From Aliarcobacter cibarius (GTDB lineage: Bacteria > Campylobacterota > Campylobacteria > Campylobacterales > Arcobacteraceae): DNA of 64,000 nucleotides. Of the stretch, positions 45,970-55,358 are shown piece after piece. Location: assembly GCF_013372265.1 (NCBI RefSeq), contig NZ_CP054051.1, forward strand, positions 2,070,596-2,134,595, read 5' to 3'. A program made the position numbers and the translations under genes. The notes under the pieces were generated by a model, which saw only the letters and a list, made by a program, of their open reading frames with translations, searched no databases and was not told the origin of the DNA. The stretch's first letter is position 1. Each line of letters begins with the position of its first letter.

Positions 45970-47472
45970 ATGAAATTTTTTATTTTTATTTTAATATTTT
46001 TAACATCAATTAGCGCAAGTACATTAAATTTAAGTATGAGCTCAAGTCCTAGTAGACTAAATCCAATCCTAGCAAATGATAGTGCAAGTGGTGAGATATC
46101 TGATTGGCTTTTTAATGGACTTTTTAAATATGACAAAGATGGAAATATAACACCTGAATTAGCTAGTTCTTATGAATTTATAACCCCTACTAAGTTAATT
46201 GTAAAATTAAAAGATAATGTCTTGTGGCATGATAAAGTTAAACTTACTTCAAAAGATGTTATTTTTACTTATGAACAAATAATAAATCCTAGTGTATTTA
46301 ATTCAATAAAATCAAATTTCAATGAAGTACAAAGCGTAAAAGCCTTAGATGATTTAACAGTTGAAATAATCTATAAAAAACCATATTTTAAAGCTCTAGA
46401 GATTTGGATGGTAGGACTTTTACCTTATCATATTTTAAAAGATGAAAAAAATCTAATGACTAGTAGTTTTAATAAAAATCCAATAGGTACAGGTTCATAT
46501 AAAATTAAAGAATTTAAAACAGCTCAAGATATAGAACTTATTGCAAACCCTGATTACTTTGGTGGAAAACCAAAAATTGATAAGATTTTATATAAATTTT
46601 TACCAGATCCAAATACATCATTTTTATATCTAAAACAAAAAAAACTTGATATTGGAGGATTAACTCCAATGCAAACTTCAAGACAAATTGATGATAATTT
46701 TAAAAATAACTTCGAAATGCTATCTAGACCTAGTTTTGGATTTAGTTACTTAGGATTTAATTTGGAAAACCCAAAATTTAAAGATATAAAAGTAAGACAA
46801 GCTCTATCTATAGCTATAAATAGACAAGAACTAGTTGATATCTTATTTTTTGGTTATGCAGAAGTTTGTAATGGACCTTTTATGCCTGGAAGTTTTGCTT
46901 ACAATGATAATGTAAAAGAGACTAAACAAGATTTAGAAAAAGCAAAACAACTTTTAAAAGAAGCTGGATATGATGAGAAAAATCCACTTAGTTTTGAGTT
47001 AATTACAAATACAGGTAATGATATTAGAGTAAATACAGCTCAGATTTTACAATATCAACTAGCAAAAGTGGGAGTTGAATTAAAAATAAGAGTCATGGAA
47101 TGGCAAGCTTTTTTAAATACAGTTGTTCATCCAAGAAAATTTGAAACAGTATTACTTGGATGGTCATTAGCACTAATGCCTGATGCTTATCCTCTTTGGC
47201 ATAGTTCTAGCTCTAAACTTGGTGGATTTAATCTAGTAGGTTATAAAAATGAAAAGGTAGATAAACTAATAGAAAAAGGTAGTGTAACTATAAATAAAGA
47301 TGAACTAAGTGATATTTATAAGGATATTTTTAAAATAGTAGCTGAAGATTTACCGTACTTATTTTTATATATTCCTGATTCAATTACAGCAATTAATAAA
47401 AAAATAGAAAATATTGAACCTGCATTTATAGGAATAATGCATAACCAAAAAGATTGGCAAATAGAAGAATAA
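45970..47472 (+). CDS. Oligopeptide/dipeptide-type ABC substrate-binding protein
   Basis: A 500-aa SBP_bac_5 protein with a signal peptide (about 1–17) and DppA/OppA-like segments: NPILANDSASGEISDWLFNGL, PELASSYEF, NPIGTGSYKIKEF, GFNLENPKFKDIKVRQAL and a late YAYPLWHS-type loop. No permease or ATPase genes follow; the next gene is a HAD phosphatase 9 bp downstream. Substrate may be peptides or, as in some relatives, nickel or heme; not decided by sequence. Confidence 0.88.
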   Translation: MKFFIFILIFLTSISASTLNLSMSSSPSRLNPILANDSASGEISDWLFNGLFKYDKDGNITPELASSYEFITPTKLIVKLKDNVLWHDKVKLTSKDVIFTYEQIINPSVFNSIKSNFNEVQSVKALDDLTVEIIYKKPYFKALEIWMVGLLPYHILKDEKNLMTSSFNKNPIGTGSYKIKEFKTAQDIELIANPDYFGGKPKIDKILYKFLPDPNTSFLYLKQKKLDIGGLTPMQTSRQIDDNFKNNFEMLSRPSFGFSYLGFNLENPKFKDIKVRQALSIAINRQELVDILFFGYAEVCNGPFMPGSFAYNDNVKETKQDLEKAKQLLKEAGYDEKNPLSFELITNTGNDIRVNTAQILQYQLAKVGVELKIRVMEWQAFLNTVVHPRKFETVLLGWSLALMPDAYPLWHSSSSKLGGFNLVGYKNEKVDKLIEKGSVTINKDELSDIYKDIFKIVAEDLPYLFLYIPDSITAINKKIENIEPAFIGIMHNQKDWQIEE

Positions 47473-47481
47473 GGAAAAAAT

Positions 47482-48138
47482 TTGAAAAAAGATATGATAA
47501 TTTTATTTGATTTAGATGGTACTTTAATCGATTCAACAGATGCAATTACAAGTACATTCTTACACGCTTTTGATAAACATAAATTCAATTTTAATGGAAC
47601 AATTAATGATATTATAAAAGAGATTGGGTACCCACTTGATATTATGTTTGGAAATTTAGGAGTTCCAAAAAAATATGTTTGGGATTTTGTAGATAGCTAC
47701 AAAAATAGATATAAAGAGATTTCAGTTGCACAAACTACCCTTCTTGAAAATGCTTATGAAGCAGTTAATTTAGCTTCAAATTTTGCGAGACTTGGAGTGG
47801 TTACTACAAAAACGAGAATCTACTCAACTCCAATTTTAGATAATTTTGATATTACAAAACATTTTGAGATTATTATTGGAAGAGAAGATGTAGAAAATCC
47901 AAAACCTCATCAAGAACCTATTTTAAAAGCTCTAGAAGGTATGAATTATGATAGGAATAGACATAATGCCTTTATGATAGGTGATACAAAACTAGATTTA
48001 CTTTCAGCAGCTAGTGCAAATATTAACTCCATTGGTCTTTTATGTGGTTACTCAAATGAAGAAGAACTTATAAAATATACAAATATTGTAAAAAAAGATT
48101 CACTTGAAGCTGTAAAATATCTTCAAAATTTAATATAA
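47482..48138 (+). CDS. HAD-superfamily phosphatase (Gph-like)
   Basis: A 218-aa phosphatase starting at TTG 47482. HAD motifs: FDLDGTLIDST (nucleophile Asp), VVTTKTR (Thr), the Lys in ENPKPHQEPI and FMIGDTKLDLLSA (acidic pair). Cap domain of the phosphoglycolate phosphatase type. Substrate uncertain. Confidence 0.9.
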   Translation: MKKDMIILFDLDGTLIDSTDAITSTFLHAFDKHKFNFNGTINDIIKEIGYPLDIMFGNLGVPKKYVWDFVDSYKNRYKEISVAQTTLLENAYEAVNLASNFARLGVVTTKTRIYSTPILDNFDITKHFEIIIGREDVENPKPHQEPILKALEGMNYDRNRHNAFMIGDTKLDLLSAASANINSIGLLCGYSNEEELIKYTNIVKKDSLEAVKYLQNLI

Positions 48139-48141
48139 TTT

Positions 48142-49179
48142 ATGTCCATATCATTTTTTAAAATGCTTTTAGCCCTTTTTATAGGGCTATTTGGTTCTTT
48201 AATTTTCATATTTTTACATCTACCTCTTCCTTGGTTAATGGGTAGTATATTTGCTACAAGTATAGCTATACGATTTGAAAAAATTCCTATTTCTAGTCCA
48301 AAACTTTTTTCAAGCCCAGCAAGAATATTAATAGGACTTGCAATTGGAAGTGCCTTTACTCCAGAAATTTTAAAATATATTCCACAATATACACTTAGTC
48401 TACTGTTAGTAGTTCCTTTTACTATATTAGTGATATTCTTTGGAACTTATTATTACTATAAAATTTTAAAATATGATTTGAAAACTTCTTACTTAGGTAG
48501 TATGCCTGGAGGTGTTATTGAAATGGTAATAATTGGACAAGAACTAAAAGCCAATACTTCTAAAATAACTTTAATGCAAAGCTCAAGATTGTTTTTTGTA
48601 GTTGTATCTTTACCTTTTATTATACAATACATTTTTCAAATAGATATCAGAGGAAATCAATTACTTACAACTCCTCTTGTAAATATAGATTTTAAACAAT
48701 TTCTTATTTTATACATTTTTGGAATAATAGGAGCTATAGTTGCAAAAAAAGTTAAACTTACAGCAGCTTTTTTAATGGGTCCTATGATTGTTAGCATAAT
48801 TTTATACTCAACTGGTACTTTTAATGTAGCAATTCCTGATGAATTTTTAAAATTCATTCAAGTTGTTTTTGGTGTAATTATAGGTTTTACATTTAAAGGT
48901 GTTCCAATTAAAACAATCTATAAAACACTTATTGCTACTCTTGGACACTTTTTAATTTTAGCCATATTATGTATTATATTTATTGCAATTATTCATTTTT
49001 ATTTAGATTTCAAGACTTTAGATATTCTTCTTGCTTTTGGTCCTGGTGGACAAACTGAAATAAATCTAATAGCTCTTTTAGTTGGTGCAAATCTACCTTA
49101 TATAACTTTACATCATATTGTAAGACTTTTAATTGTTATGAATATAGCTCCTATTTTAGCTAAGAGATTAAAAAGTTAG
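48142..49179 (+). CDS. AbrB-family membrane transporter
   Basis: A 345-aa membrane protein with about ten helices in two similar halves. SYLGSMPGGVIEMVIIGQE in the first half is mirrored by LLAFGPGGQTEINLIALL in the second, the hallmark of the AbrB duplication family (sometimes annotated as ammonia monooxygenase). Substrate unknown. Starts 3 bp after the HAD gene. Confidence 0.88.
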   Translation: MSISFFKMLLALFIGLFGSLIFIFLHLPLPWLMGSIFATSIAIRFEKIPISSPKLFSSPARILIGLAIGSAFTPEILKYIPQYTLSLLLVVPFTILVIFFGTYYYYKILKYDLKTSYLGSMPGGVIEMVIIGQELKANTSKITLMQSSRLFFVVVSLPFIIQYIFQIDIRGNQLLTTPLVNIDFKQFLILYIFGIIGAIVAKKVKLTAAFLMGPMIVSIILYSTGTFNVAIPDEFLKFIQVVFGVIIGFTFKGVPIKTIYKTLIATLGHFLILAILCIIFIAIIHFYLDFKTLDILLAFGPGGQTEINLIALLVGANLPYITLHHIVRLLIVMNIAPILAKRLKS

Positions 49180-49191
49180 TAAATCTCTTAG
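49160..49191. terminator. Bidirectional stem-loop at overlapping convergent gene ends
   Basis: CTAAGAGATT/AATCTCTTAG, 10 bp, formed inside the last codons of both the AbrB gene and the convergent lipoprotein gene, which overlap by 12 bp. Confidence 0.5.
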
Positions 49192-49746
49192 TAAAATATT
49201 TATACTTTCTTCTACTCCTTCATTTGTAGCTACTACAAAACCATAAGCATCATTTGTTTTACATAAAATCTTTTTATCATAATTGAATGATTTTATAATC
49301 ATATTATCTTTTACTAAATCAAAATTTATTTTTAAAATAGCATATGATTTACCCTCTTCAAAAACTTGATAAAATTTAATTACTTCCGTTTTTAATAAAT
49401 AGTCAGTTTTTATTCTTTTATCTTTTGTAACCACTGTATTAAAAATATTGCTTGAATTAAAAGAGTCTATTACTTGAGTATAAATCATATTTGAAGGAGT
49501 ATTTATCCATCTATTTTTTGCATACTCTTCTAACTTATAATCTTTTGTGCTATAAAAAATAGATTTTAAATTGAAAGCATTATTTACGTTTGGTTCTTCA
49601 ATAAAAATCGAATTAAACTTTGATTTTTCTAACATACTTTTTGTTTGAAAATCAATTGAATAATAATTGATAGATAAGTTTTCTTGCTTTAATCCACATC
49701 CACTAAATATAAATAATATTACAAAAATTAAAATACTATTTTTCAT
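49168..49746 (-). CDS. ABC-type auxiliary lipoprotein of the Mla-like operon
   Basis: About 192 aa from ATG 49746, chosen because CCAGGAGAG precedes it and the protein then starts directly with a lipoprotein signal (MKNSILIFVILFIFSGCG, Cys about 17); the frame is open 6 codons further upstream. The rest resembles PqiC/DUF330 auxiliary lipoproteins (YYSIDFQ, TPSNMIYTQVIDSF). It overlaps the MlaD-like gene by 11 bp. It probably links the transporter to the outer membrane, in place of MlaC. Confidence 0.8.
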   Translation of the reverse strand: MKNSILIFVILFIFSGCGLKQENLSINYYSIDFQTKSMLEKSKFNSIFIEEPNVNNAFNLKSIFYSTKDYKLEEYAKNRWINTPSNMIYTQVIDSFNSSNIFNTVVTKDKRIKTDYLLKTEVIKFYQVFEEGKSYAILKINFDLVKDNMIIKSFNYDKKILCKTNDAYGFVVATNEGVEESINILLRDLLTF

Positions 49747-50650
49747 CTTTCTCTCCTGGTCCATATTTTATTGTTTTTTGTTTAAGTAATAAATCACTTG
49801 GACTTTCATTTATATTTTGTATTAAATTCTCTGTTTGATTCAAATTACTCTCTAAGCTTTTTAATACATTATTCAAGTTATCTAAACTATCTTGAGTTAT
49901 CTCTTTTATATCAAATGTTCCATTATCAAGCTCTTTTTGTAATTTTGTAGTCAATTCTTTAAAATTATCAGCTGAGGCTTTAACACTAGCAAAAGAAGAA
50001 TTTCCTGTATTTGCAAAACTTTTCATACTTATTAAAAGATCATCTATTTTTTTCTGATTTTTTACTAAATATTCTGAAAAATTTTCAATATTACTCATAC
50101 TTTTTTGACTATTTTTTAATAAAATTGCAAAATTCGATAAATTCTCTTGGCTTAATATTTTTCTAAATTCAATCAACAATAAAGTTATCTCTTTTGTAAT
50201 ATCCTCTGTTGAATCAACAAATGAACTTAAAGCTGATCTTCTCGAGTTTATTACTTTTATTCCATCTTCATTAGCTTTTAAAAGTTCAGAGCTATTACTT
50301 CCTCCCTTTAACTCTATATATTTAAGTCCAGTGATTCCTAAATTTCCTAAAATTGCGTAATTATCTTCTTTTATTGGTGTATCTTTTTGTATTTGAATAT
50401 CAATTTGTATTTGTTCTGAGTTTTCAGGATTTATTCTTATATTTTTTACAGTTCCTACATCAAATCCCATGTATTTAATAGATGAACCAACATTTAATCC
50501 AGAAATAGATTCTGAAAAATAAATTGAATATTCATCATATTTTTTATTCTCAATACCATATTTACCTAGCCAAAATATCCCTATGACTAAAGCTGTAAAT
50601 ATAATACTTACAAACAAACCTATTTTAAAAAAATTTATCTTTGTATCCAT
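49736..50650 (-). CDS. MlaD-like MCE-domain substrate-binding protein
   Basis: A 304-aa protein: N-terminal membrane anchor (about 8–28), one MCE domain (about 38–120, with YFSESISGLNVGSSIKYMGFD and GNLGITGLKYIEL), then a long helical/coiled-coil tail. MCE proteins form hexameric tunnels for lipids. It starts 1 bp after the ATPase gene ends. Confidence 0.92.
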   Translation of the reverse strand: MDTKINFFKIGLFVSIIFTALVIGIFWLGKYGIENKKYDEYSIYFSESISGLNVGSSIKYMGFDVGTVKNIRINPENSEQIQIDIQIQKDTPIKEDNYAILGNLGITGLKYIELKGGSNSSELLKANEDGIKVINSRRSALSSFVDSTEDITKEITLLLIEFRKILSQENLSNFAILLKNSQKSMSNIENFSEYLVKNQKKIDDLLISMKSFANTGNSSFASVKASADNFKELTTKLQKELDNGTFDIKEITQDSLDNLNNVLKSLESNLNQTENLIQNINESPSDLLLKQKTIKYGPGEKDEK

Positions 50651-50651
50651 A

Positions 50652-51389
50652 TTAAGTATCCTTTGTGTTTGTTAAAAACTCTTGAACAAATTTATTAGAA
50701 GAATTCATAGCAGCATTTATGTCTCCATCAAAAATTATCTCTTTTTTTATAATTATAAATCTATCAAGAACAGTTTTTATTGTTTCTAAATCGTGAGTTA
50801 TTATAACAGTTGTAATGTTTAGACTATTTTTCAAATATAAAAGAAGCTCATTTATTTGCTTTGTACTACCTGGATCAAGTCCACTTGTTGGTTCATCTAA
50901 AAATAAAATCTTAGGTTGCATTGCAAGACTACGTGCAAGAGCTACTCTTTTTTTCATACCACCACTTAATTCAGATGGGTAAAGTTTTGCAACTCTTTTT
51001 GGAAGTCCTACAATATCTAAATAGGTATATGAAATTTTTTCTATTAAATCTTTTGGTAAATTTGTATACTCTTTTAACATAACTCCAATATTTTCTATAA
51101 CATTTAAAAAAGAGTACAAAGCTCCAAATTGAAAAAGATATGAAAATTGTAATTTTATATCTTCTATTTCTTTTAAAGATAAGTTTGAAATATCTTTATC
51201 AAAAATTTTTATGGTTCCTTTTTGTATCTCATTTAGCATAACTATTTGTTTTACTAAAACAGTTTTACCAGAACCACTTCCACCTAGAACTCCAAATATT
51301 TCTCCTTCTTTTACATTAAAAGAGAGATTCTCATGAACTATATTATCTCCAAAGGCAGTATAAAGATTTTCAACTTTTATTATCCCCAT
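50652..51389 (-). CDS. MlaF-like ABC ATPase
   Basis: A 245-aa ATPase with Walker A GGSGSGKT (36–43), signature LSGGMKKRVALAR (from 141) and Walker B ILFLDEPTSGLDPGS (161–). The LSGGMKKR form is characteristic of lipid (Mla/Ttg2) transporters. It is sandwiched between permease and MCE genes. Confidence 0.94.
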   Translation of the reverse strand: MGIIKVENLYTAFGDNIVHENLSFNVKEGEIFGVLGGSGSGKTVLVKQIVMLNEIQKGTIKIFDKDISNLSLKEIEDIKLQFSYLFQFGALYSFLNVIENIGVMLKEYTNLPKDLIEKISYTYLDIVGLPKRVAKLYPSELSGGMKKRVALARSLAMQPKILFLDEPTSGLDPGSTKQINELLLYLKNSLNITTVIITHDLETIKTVLDRFIIIKKEIIFDGDINAAMNSSNKFVQEFLTNTKDT

Positions 51390-51390
51390 T

Positions 51391-52503
51391 TTATATTCCC
51401 ATTTGTGTAAAAATCACAGAAAAAATTGCATCTATTACGATAACAACAAATATAGCATTTACAACACTAATTGTTGTATATTTTCCTATACTAGTAGTAT
51501 TGTTTTGTACTTGAAAACCTCTATAAGAACCTATAATTGCTATTATAAATCCAAAGAAAATTGCTTTAAAAATACCTATTAATAGATGTTTAACTGCAAC
51601 TTCATTATGAAGTCTTGTAACAAACTCTACAAATGAAACATCTAAACTAGTATATGCAATTATCATTCCTCCAATAATTCCAATAACATCTGCAAAAAAT
51701 ACTAGAAGAGGTAATGAAATACTAAGTGCAAAAATTCTTGGAAGTGTTAAAAAAAGTATTGGCTCAAATCCCATGGTTTTCATAGCATCAACCTCTTCAG
51801 TAATCTTCATAGCTCCAATTTCTGCTGTGTAACTACTTGCACTTCTTCCTGCTATTACAATAGCCGTTACTAAAGGAGCAATTTCTCTAAGCATTGTAAT
51901 TGCAATCATTTCAACAATAAATATATTTGCCCCAAACTTCTCTAACTGAACTGCACCTTGATATGCGATTACAATTCCTACTAAAAAAGAGGTAACTGCA
52001 ACAATTAATAAAGCATTTACAGCTGATGTTTCGATATATTTTAGTGTTGCATTAAATCTAATTTTTTTTGGGTTAAAAAGGGAGTAGACAAAAAAATAGA
52101 AAACTTTGCCTACAAAATCAAGAAAATATTTAGACTCTTTAAAAACATTATATGTTTTCATTCCTAGATTAATGAAAAATTGATTTTTATTTGTTGTTTC
52201 TATTACTTCACTTTGATAATGTTTTTTATAAAAATTAAATTTCTTTTCTATAAAATCAAAATTTTCAAATATTAAATTTTCTTCTTTAAAATTCTCAAAA
52301 AAAGATATTAAGTATATTATTGCACTGCTATCACACTCTTTTAAATTTTTAAAATCGATAACTAAAGAAATATCTTTTGGTAAATTAGAAGCATCTATCT
52401 TTTTTATAATATCTGAAAGATTATCTTTATCCCAAATGTTTAACAAGATTAACTTATAGTTATTTTCACCCTGCTCTAATAAAAAATATTCATTACCGCT
52501 CAT
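51391..52503 (-). CDS. MlaE-like permease with N-terminal STAS domain
   Basis: A 370-aa protein. Residues 1–100 form a STAS-like domain (LVIDFKNLKECDSSAIIYLISFF), equivalent to MlaB fused to the permease. The remaining part is the MlaE permease with AYQGAVQLEKFGANIFIVEM, REIAPLVTAIVIAGRSASSY and GAMKITEEVDAMKTMG. First gene of the four-gene lipid transport operon. Confidence 0.93.
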   Translation of the reverse strand: MSGNEYFLLEQGENNYKLILLNIWDKDNLSDIIKKIDASNLPKDISLVIDFKNLKECDSSAIIYLISFFENFKEENLIFENFDFIEKKFNFYKKHYQSEVIETTNKNQFFINLGMKTYNVFKESKYFLDFVGKVFYFFVYSLFNPKKIRFNATLKYIETSAVNALLIVAVTSFLVGIVIAYQGAVQLEKFGANIFIVEMIAITMLREIAPLVTAIVIAGRSASSYTAEIGAMKITEEVDAMKTMGFEPILFLTLPRIFALSISLPLLVFFADVIGIIGGMIIAYTSLDVSFVEFVTRLHNEVAVKHLLIGIFKAIFFGFIIAIIGSYRGFQVQNNTTSIGKYTTISVVNAIFVVIVIDAIFSVIFTQMGI

Positions 52504-52575
52504 TAATTTTCTTTCTTTAAAATAATTATATATATGTTATCTAAAATTATATTTTATATTCTTAATCGCTTTTAG

Positions 52576-52581
52576 ATATAA
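52576..52581 (+). promoter_or_regulatory. Putative -10 element for luxS
   Basis: A TATAAT hexamer lies about 45 bp before luxS in an A/T-rich region, within the divergent interval to the Mla-like operon. No convincing -35 is seen. Confidence 0.45.
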
Positions 52582-52622
52582 TCTTTGTTATTTTATTAAT
52601 TAAAAATTTAAAAGGATTTTTT

Positions 52623-53138
52623 ATGCCATTATTAGATAGTTTTAGAGTTGATCACACAATTATGCCAGCACCTGCAGTTAGAGTTGCAAAAACTATGCAA
52701 ACTCCAAAAGGTGACAATATTACAGTTTTTGATTTAAGATTTTGTGTACCAAATGAAAAGATGATGAGTGAAAAAGGTACTCATACTTTAGAACATCTTT
52801 TTGCTGGATTTATAAGAAATCATTTAAACTCAGACAAAGTTGAAATAATTGATGTTTCACCAATGGGTTGTAGAACTGGATTTTATATGAGTTTAATTGG
52901 AGTTCCTAGTGAAGAAGAAGTAGCATCTGCTTGGAAAAAAGCGATGGAAGATGTTATAAAAGTTGAAAAACAATCTGATATTCCAGAATTAAATATTTTT
53001 CAATGCGGAACTTGTGCTATGCATTCATTAGATGAAGCAAAAGATATTGCAAAAGATATTTTATCTTCAAATATTGGTGTTATGTCAAATGAAAAACTAT
53101 TTTTAAGTGAAGAAAAATTAGCAAGCTTAGGAAACTAA
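52623..53138 (+). CDS. luxS: S-ribosylhomocysteine lyase LuxS
   Basis: A 171-aa metalloenzyme with zinc ligands His54 and His58 (HTLEH) and Cys128 (FQCGTC), catalytic Glu57, and Cys83 (MGCRTGFY). It cleaves S-ribosylhomocysteine to homocysteine and the AI-2 precursor. No pfs/mtn gene is adjacent in the window. Confidence 0.98.
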   Translation: MPLLDSFRVDHTIMPAPAVRVAKTMQTPKGDNITVFDLRFCVPNEKMMSEKGTHTLEHLFAGFIRNHLNSDKVEIIDVSPMGCRTGFYMSLIGVPSEEEVASAWKKAMEDVIKVEKQSDIPELNIFQCGTCAMHSLDEAKDIAKDILSSNIGVMSNEKLFLSEEKLASLGN

Positions 53139-53139
53139 T

Positions 53140-53883
53140 TTGCTAAGTGACAAACTGGTTACTACATCAGATGGTAGCCATACACTTTTCTCTACAAAAT
53201 ACAATCAACACTTTCATAACACTGAAGATGGAAGTTTAAGTGAAGCATTAAACAAACATGTAATTCCAGCTTTAAGCTATCACTCAAACAAAGAAGAACT
53301 TAATATTTTAGATATTTGCTATGGTATTGGATACAATTCTCTTGCAACTATATACTATGTTCACAAAAATAATTTAAATTTAAAACTCAATATTTATTCA
53401 CCTGAGTTAGATTTTGATTTGATTAGATCACTAAAAGAGTTTAATTATCCTATAGAATTTGAGCCTTTTAAAAATATTATAAATGAACTCTCTTTAAATC
53501 AAAAATATAATGATGATAAACTTAATATTGAGATTTTTGTTGGTGATGCTAGAAATTATTTAAAGAAATTTCCAAACAATTTTTTTGATGTAATCTATCA
53601 AGATGCTTTTTCTAGTGATGTTAACTTTGAACTTTGGACAAAAGAATATTTTGATGATATTTTCAGAATTTCTAACTTTGATTCTATTTTGACAAGTTAT
53701 GCAATTTCAACAAATATAAGATTATCTATGTATGAAGCGGGTTTTTTTATCTATGAATCAAGACCAACTAAAAGAAAAATCACTCTAGCTTTTAAACAAA
53801 AACAAAATCTTATTGGTAAATATATTGACATGGAATTAAAAAAACAAAGAAACATAAATGCCAAAGCTTTATATGATAATTAA
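53140..53883 (+). CDS. MnmD/MnmC1-like tRNA methyltransferase
   Basis: A 247-aa SAM-dependent methyltransferase starting at TTG 53140, one base after luxS. It opens with LVTTSDGSHTLFSTKYNQHFHN, has the SAM loop LDICYGIGYNSL and YQDAFSSDVN, typical of the DUF752/MnmC N-domain. It lacks the FAD oxidase domain of enterobacterial MnmC, so it would only methylate nm5U to mnm5U at tRNA wobble position 34. Confidence 0.85.
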   Translation: MLSDKLVTTSDGSHTLFSTKYNQHFHNTEDGSLSEALNKHVIPALSYHSNKEELNILDICYGIGYNSLATIYYVHKNNLNLKLNIYSPELDFDLIRSLKEFNYPIEFEPFKNIINELSLNQKYNDDKLNIEIFVGDARNYLKKFPNNFFDVIYQDAFSSDVNFELWTKEYFDDIFRISNFDSILTSYAISTNIRLSMYEAGFFIYESRPTKRKITLAFKQKQNLIGKYIDMELKKQRNINAKALYDN

Positions 53884-53930
53884 ATATTTTTTATTATATA
53901 ATTAATGTATATTCCAAATTAAGGTAATTT

Positions 53931-54743
53931 ATGAAATTATTAAAATCAGCTATATCATTACTAATTATTCCTGTTTTTGCGTTTTCATACAATGATAAAC
54001 AAGTTTTTCAAAAAATTGAAAAAGACTTAGATTCTATTATTGTAAAAGACTTAACAAAAAAACAATTAATCTTTCAAAAAGATGCAAATCAACAAATAAG
54101 ACCTGCTAGTTTAACTAAAATTATGACTGCTATTTTAGCAATTGAAAGCGGTAAGATGGATAGTGTTGTTACAATAACTGCGGAAATGAAAAAGGTTGAA
54201 CCAACTATTTTAAATTTTAAAGTTGGTGAAAAATTTTATTTAAGAGATTTAGTAAATGCTGCAATGATTAAATCAGCAAATGACGCAGCAAATGCAATTG
54301 CAATATATATTGGAAAAGGTAACAAAGAAGCCTTTGTAAATTTGATGAATAAAAAAGCAAAACAACTTGGAATGAATGGAACAAATTTCCAAAATCCTTG
54401 TGGATTTGATGCTCCAAATCACAAAACAACTGCAAATGATTTATTAAAACTTACAGAATATGCAATTAAAAATAAAACATTTAATGATATTGTAAAAAAA
54501 GAGAACTATTCATTTAAAGCAATTAATACAAAAAGAACTTATACAGCTCATACTAGCAATAAACTTCTTCCAAAAGAGAAATATATGATAGGTGTAAAAA
54601 CTGGTTACACTAGTAAAGCTGGTCCTTGTTTAATTGCTAGAGCAAAAGAGGGGAAAAAAGATATTCTTCTAGTTATGCTTAATTCTCAAAATAGATGGGA
54701 AAATACTAAATTAGCTCTGGATACAGTTCTAAATAAAAAATAA
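53931..54743 (+). CDS. D-alanyl-D-alanine carboxypeptidase (PBP5/6 type)
   Basis: A 270-aa penicillin-binding protein with signal peptide (about 1–19) and the three motifs SLTK (60–63), SAN (115–117) and KTG (223–225). It trims pentapeptides in peptidoglycan. It lacks the C-terminal beta domain and amphipathic helix of E. coli PBP5 (403 aa), so it is probably a soluble periplasmic enzyme. Confidence 0.94.
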   Translation: MKLLKSAISLLIIPVFAFSYNDKQVFQKIEKDLDSIIVKDLTKKQLIFQKDANQQIRPASLTKIMTAILAIESGKMDSVVTITAEMKKVEPTILNFKVGEKFYLRDLVNAAMIKSANDAANAIAIYIGKGNKEAFVNLMNKKAKQLGMNGTNFQNPCGFDAPNHKTTANDLLKLTEYAIKNKTFNDIVKKENYSFKAINTKRTYTAHTSNKLLPKEKYMIGVKTGYTSKAGPCLIARAKEGKKDILLVMLNSQNRWENTKLALDTVLNKK

Positions 54744-54744
54744 A

Positions 54745-54766
54745 ATTAGCCTATAACTGGGCTAAT
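54745..54766 (-). terminator. Terminator of the gene at 54751–55245
   Basis: Stem ATTAGCC/GGCTAAT, followed on the minus strand by TTTATTTTTTATT. It overlaps the stop region of the minus-strand gene and lies just after the convergent carboxypeptidase gene. Confidence 0.7.
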
Positions 54767-55245
54767 CTATCTAAAATATACTTTTGTAAATCTCTTTTTG
54801 ATACTTCTTCTCTCATAGCATTTTCAAAAAATTTATTTACGTTTTGATTATACTCTTCATACGAAAAATATGGAAAATGTAAACTCCAAGCTTTTTTAAT
54901 TGTTGATTTTGTCATACTATTTTTTAATAAATCCATAAAATAGTTAAATCCCATAAATATCAGTGCTGTAATTATCATGGCACCAATAATTGAAATATGT
55001 GGATCAATTTTGGCTAATGGCTTATGTGTTAAAAGAGAAATAGGTACAAGAATTGCTAAAACTAAAGCTATATAAACAATATATGCTCTTGTAAGATTCA
55101 ATCTAAATCCTAATCTTGAACTATCAACTTCCATACCATTACTAAACTGTACAGATGCTATTAACATATCTTTCAACAAAATTGGCTGTTTTGATGTATT
55201 ATAAACATAGTTTAAAACTTTATCTAAAATGTTTTTTTGCTTCAT
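54751..55245 (-). CDS. Hypothetical two-helix membrane protein
   Basis: A 164-aa protein with two adjacent membrane helices (about 54–72 and 84–102) and soluble ends, the C-terminal end rich in charged helices. No signal peptide or known motif. It is monocistronic, with its own terminator. Function unknown. Confidence 0.75.
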   Translation of the reverse strand: MKQKNILDKVLNYVYNTSKQPILLKDMLIASVQFSNGMEVDSSRLGFRLNLTRAYIVYIALVLAILVPISLLTHKPLAKIDPHISIIGAMIITALIFMGFNYFMDLLKNSMTKSTIKKAWSLHFPYFSYEEYNQNVNKFFENAMREEVSKRDLQKYILDRLAQL

Positions 55246-55332
55246 ATTTTTCCCTGATATATTTTTGATTTATATTTTATCTTACTTTTTTATAATTATC
55301 GTTAAAACTATATTTTAGAGGATTTCTAAGAG

Positions 55333-55356
55333 AAAACCACCTAAAGGTGGTTTTTT
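55333..55356. terminator. Bidirectional terminator after carA
   Basis: AAAACCACC/GGTGGTTTT with a TAAA-type loop, just beyond the carA stop. The T-run is stronger on the plus strand, yet no plus-strand gene precedes it in the 87-bp gap to 55245; on the minus strand it should end carA. Confidence 0.75.
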
Positions 55357-55358
55357 AT

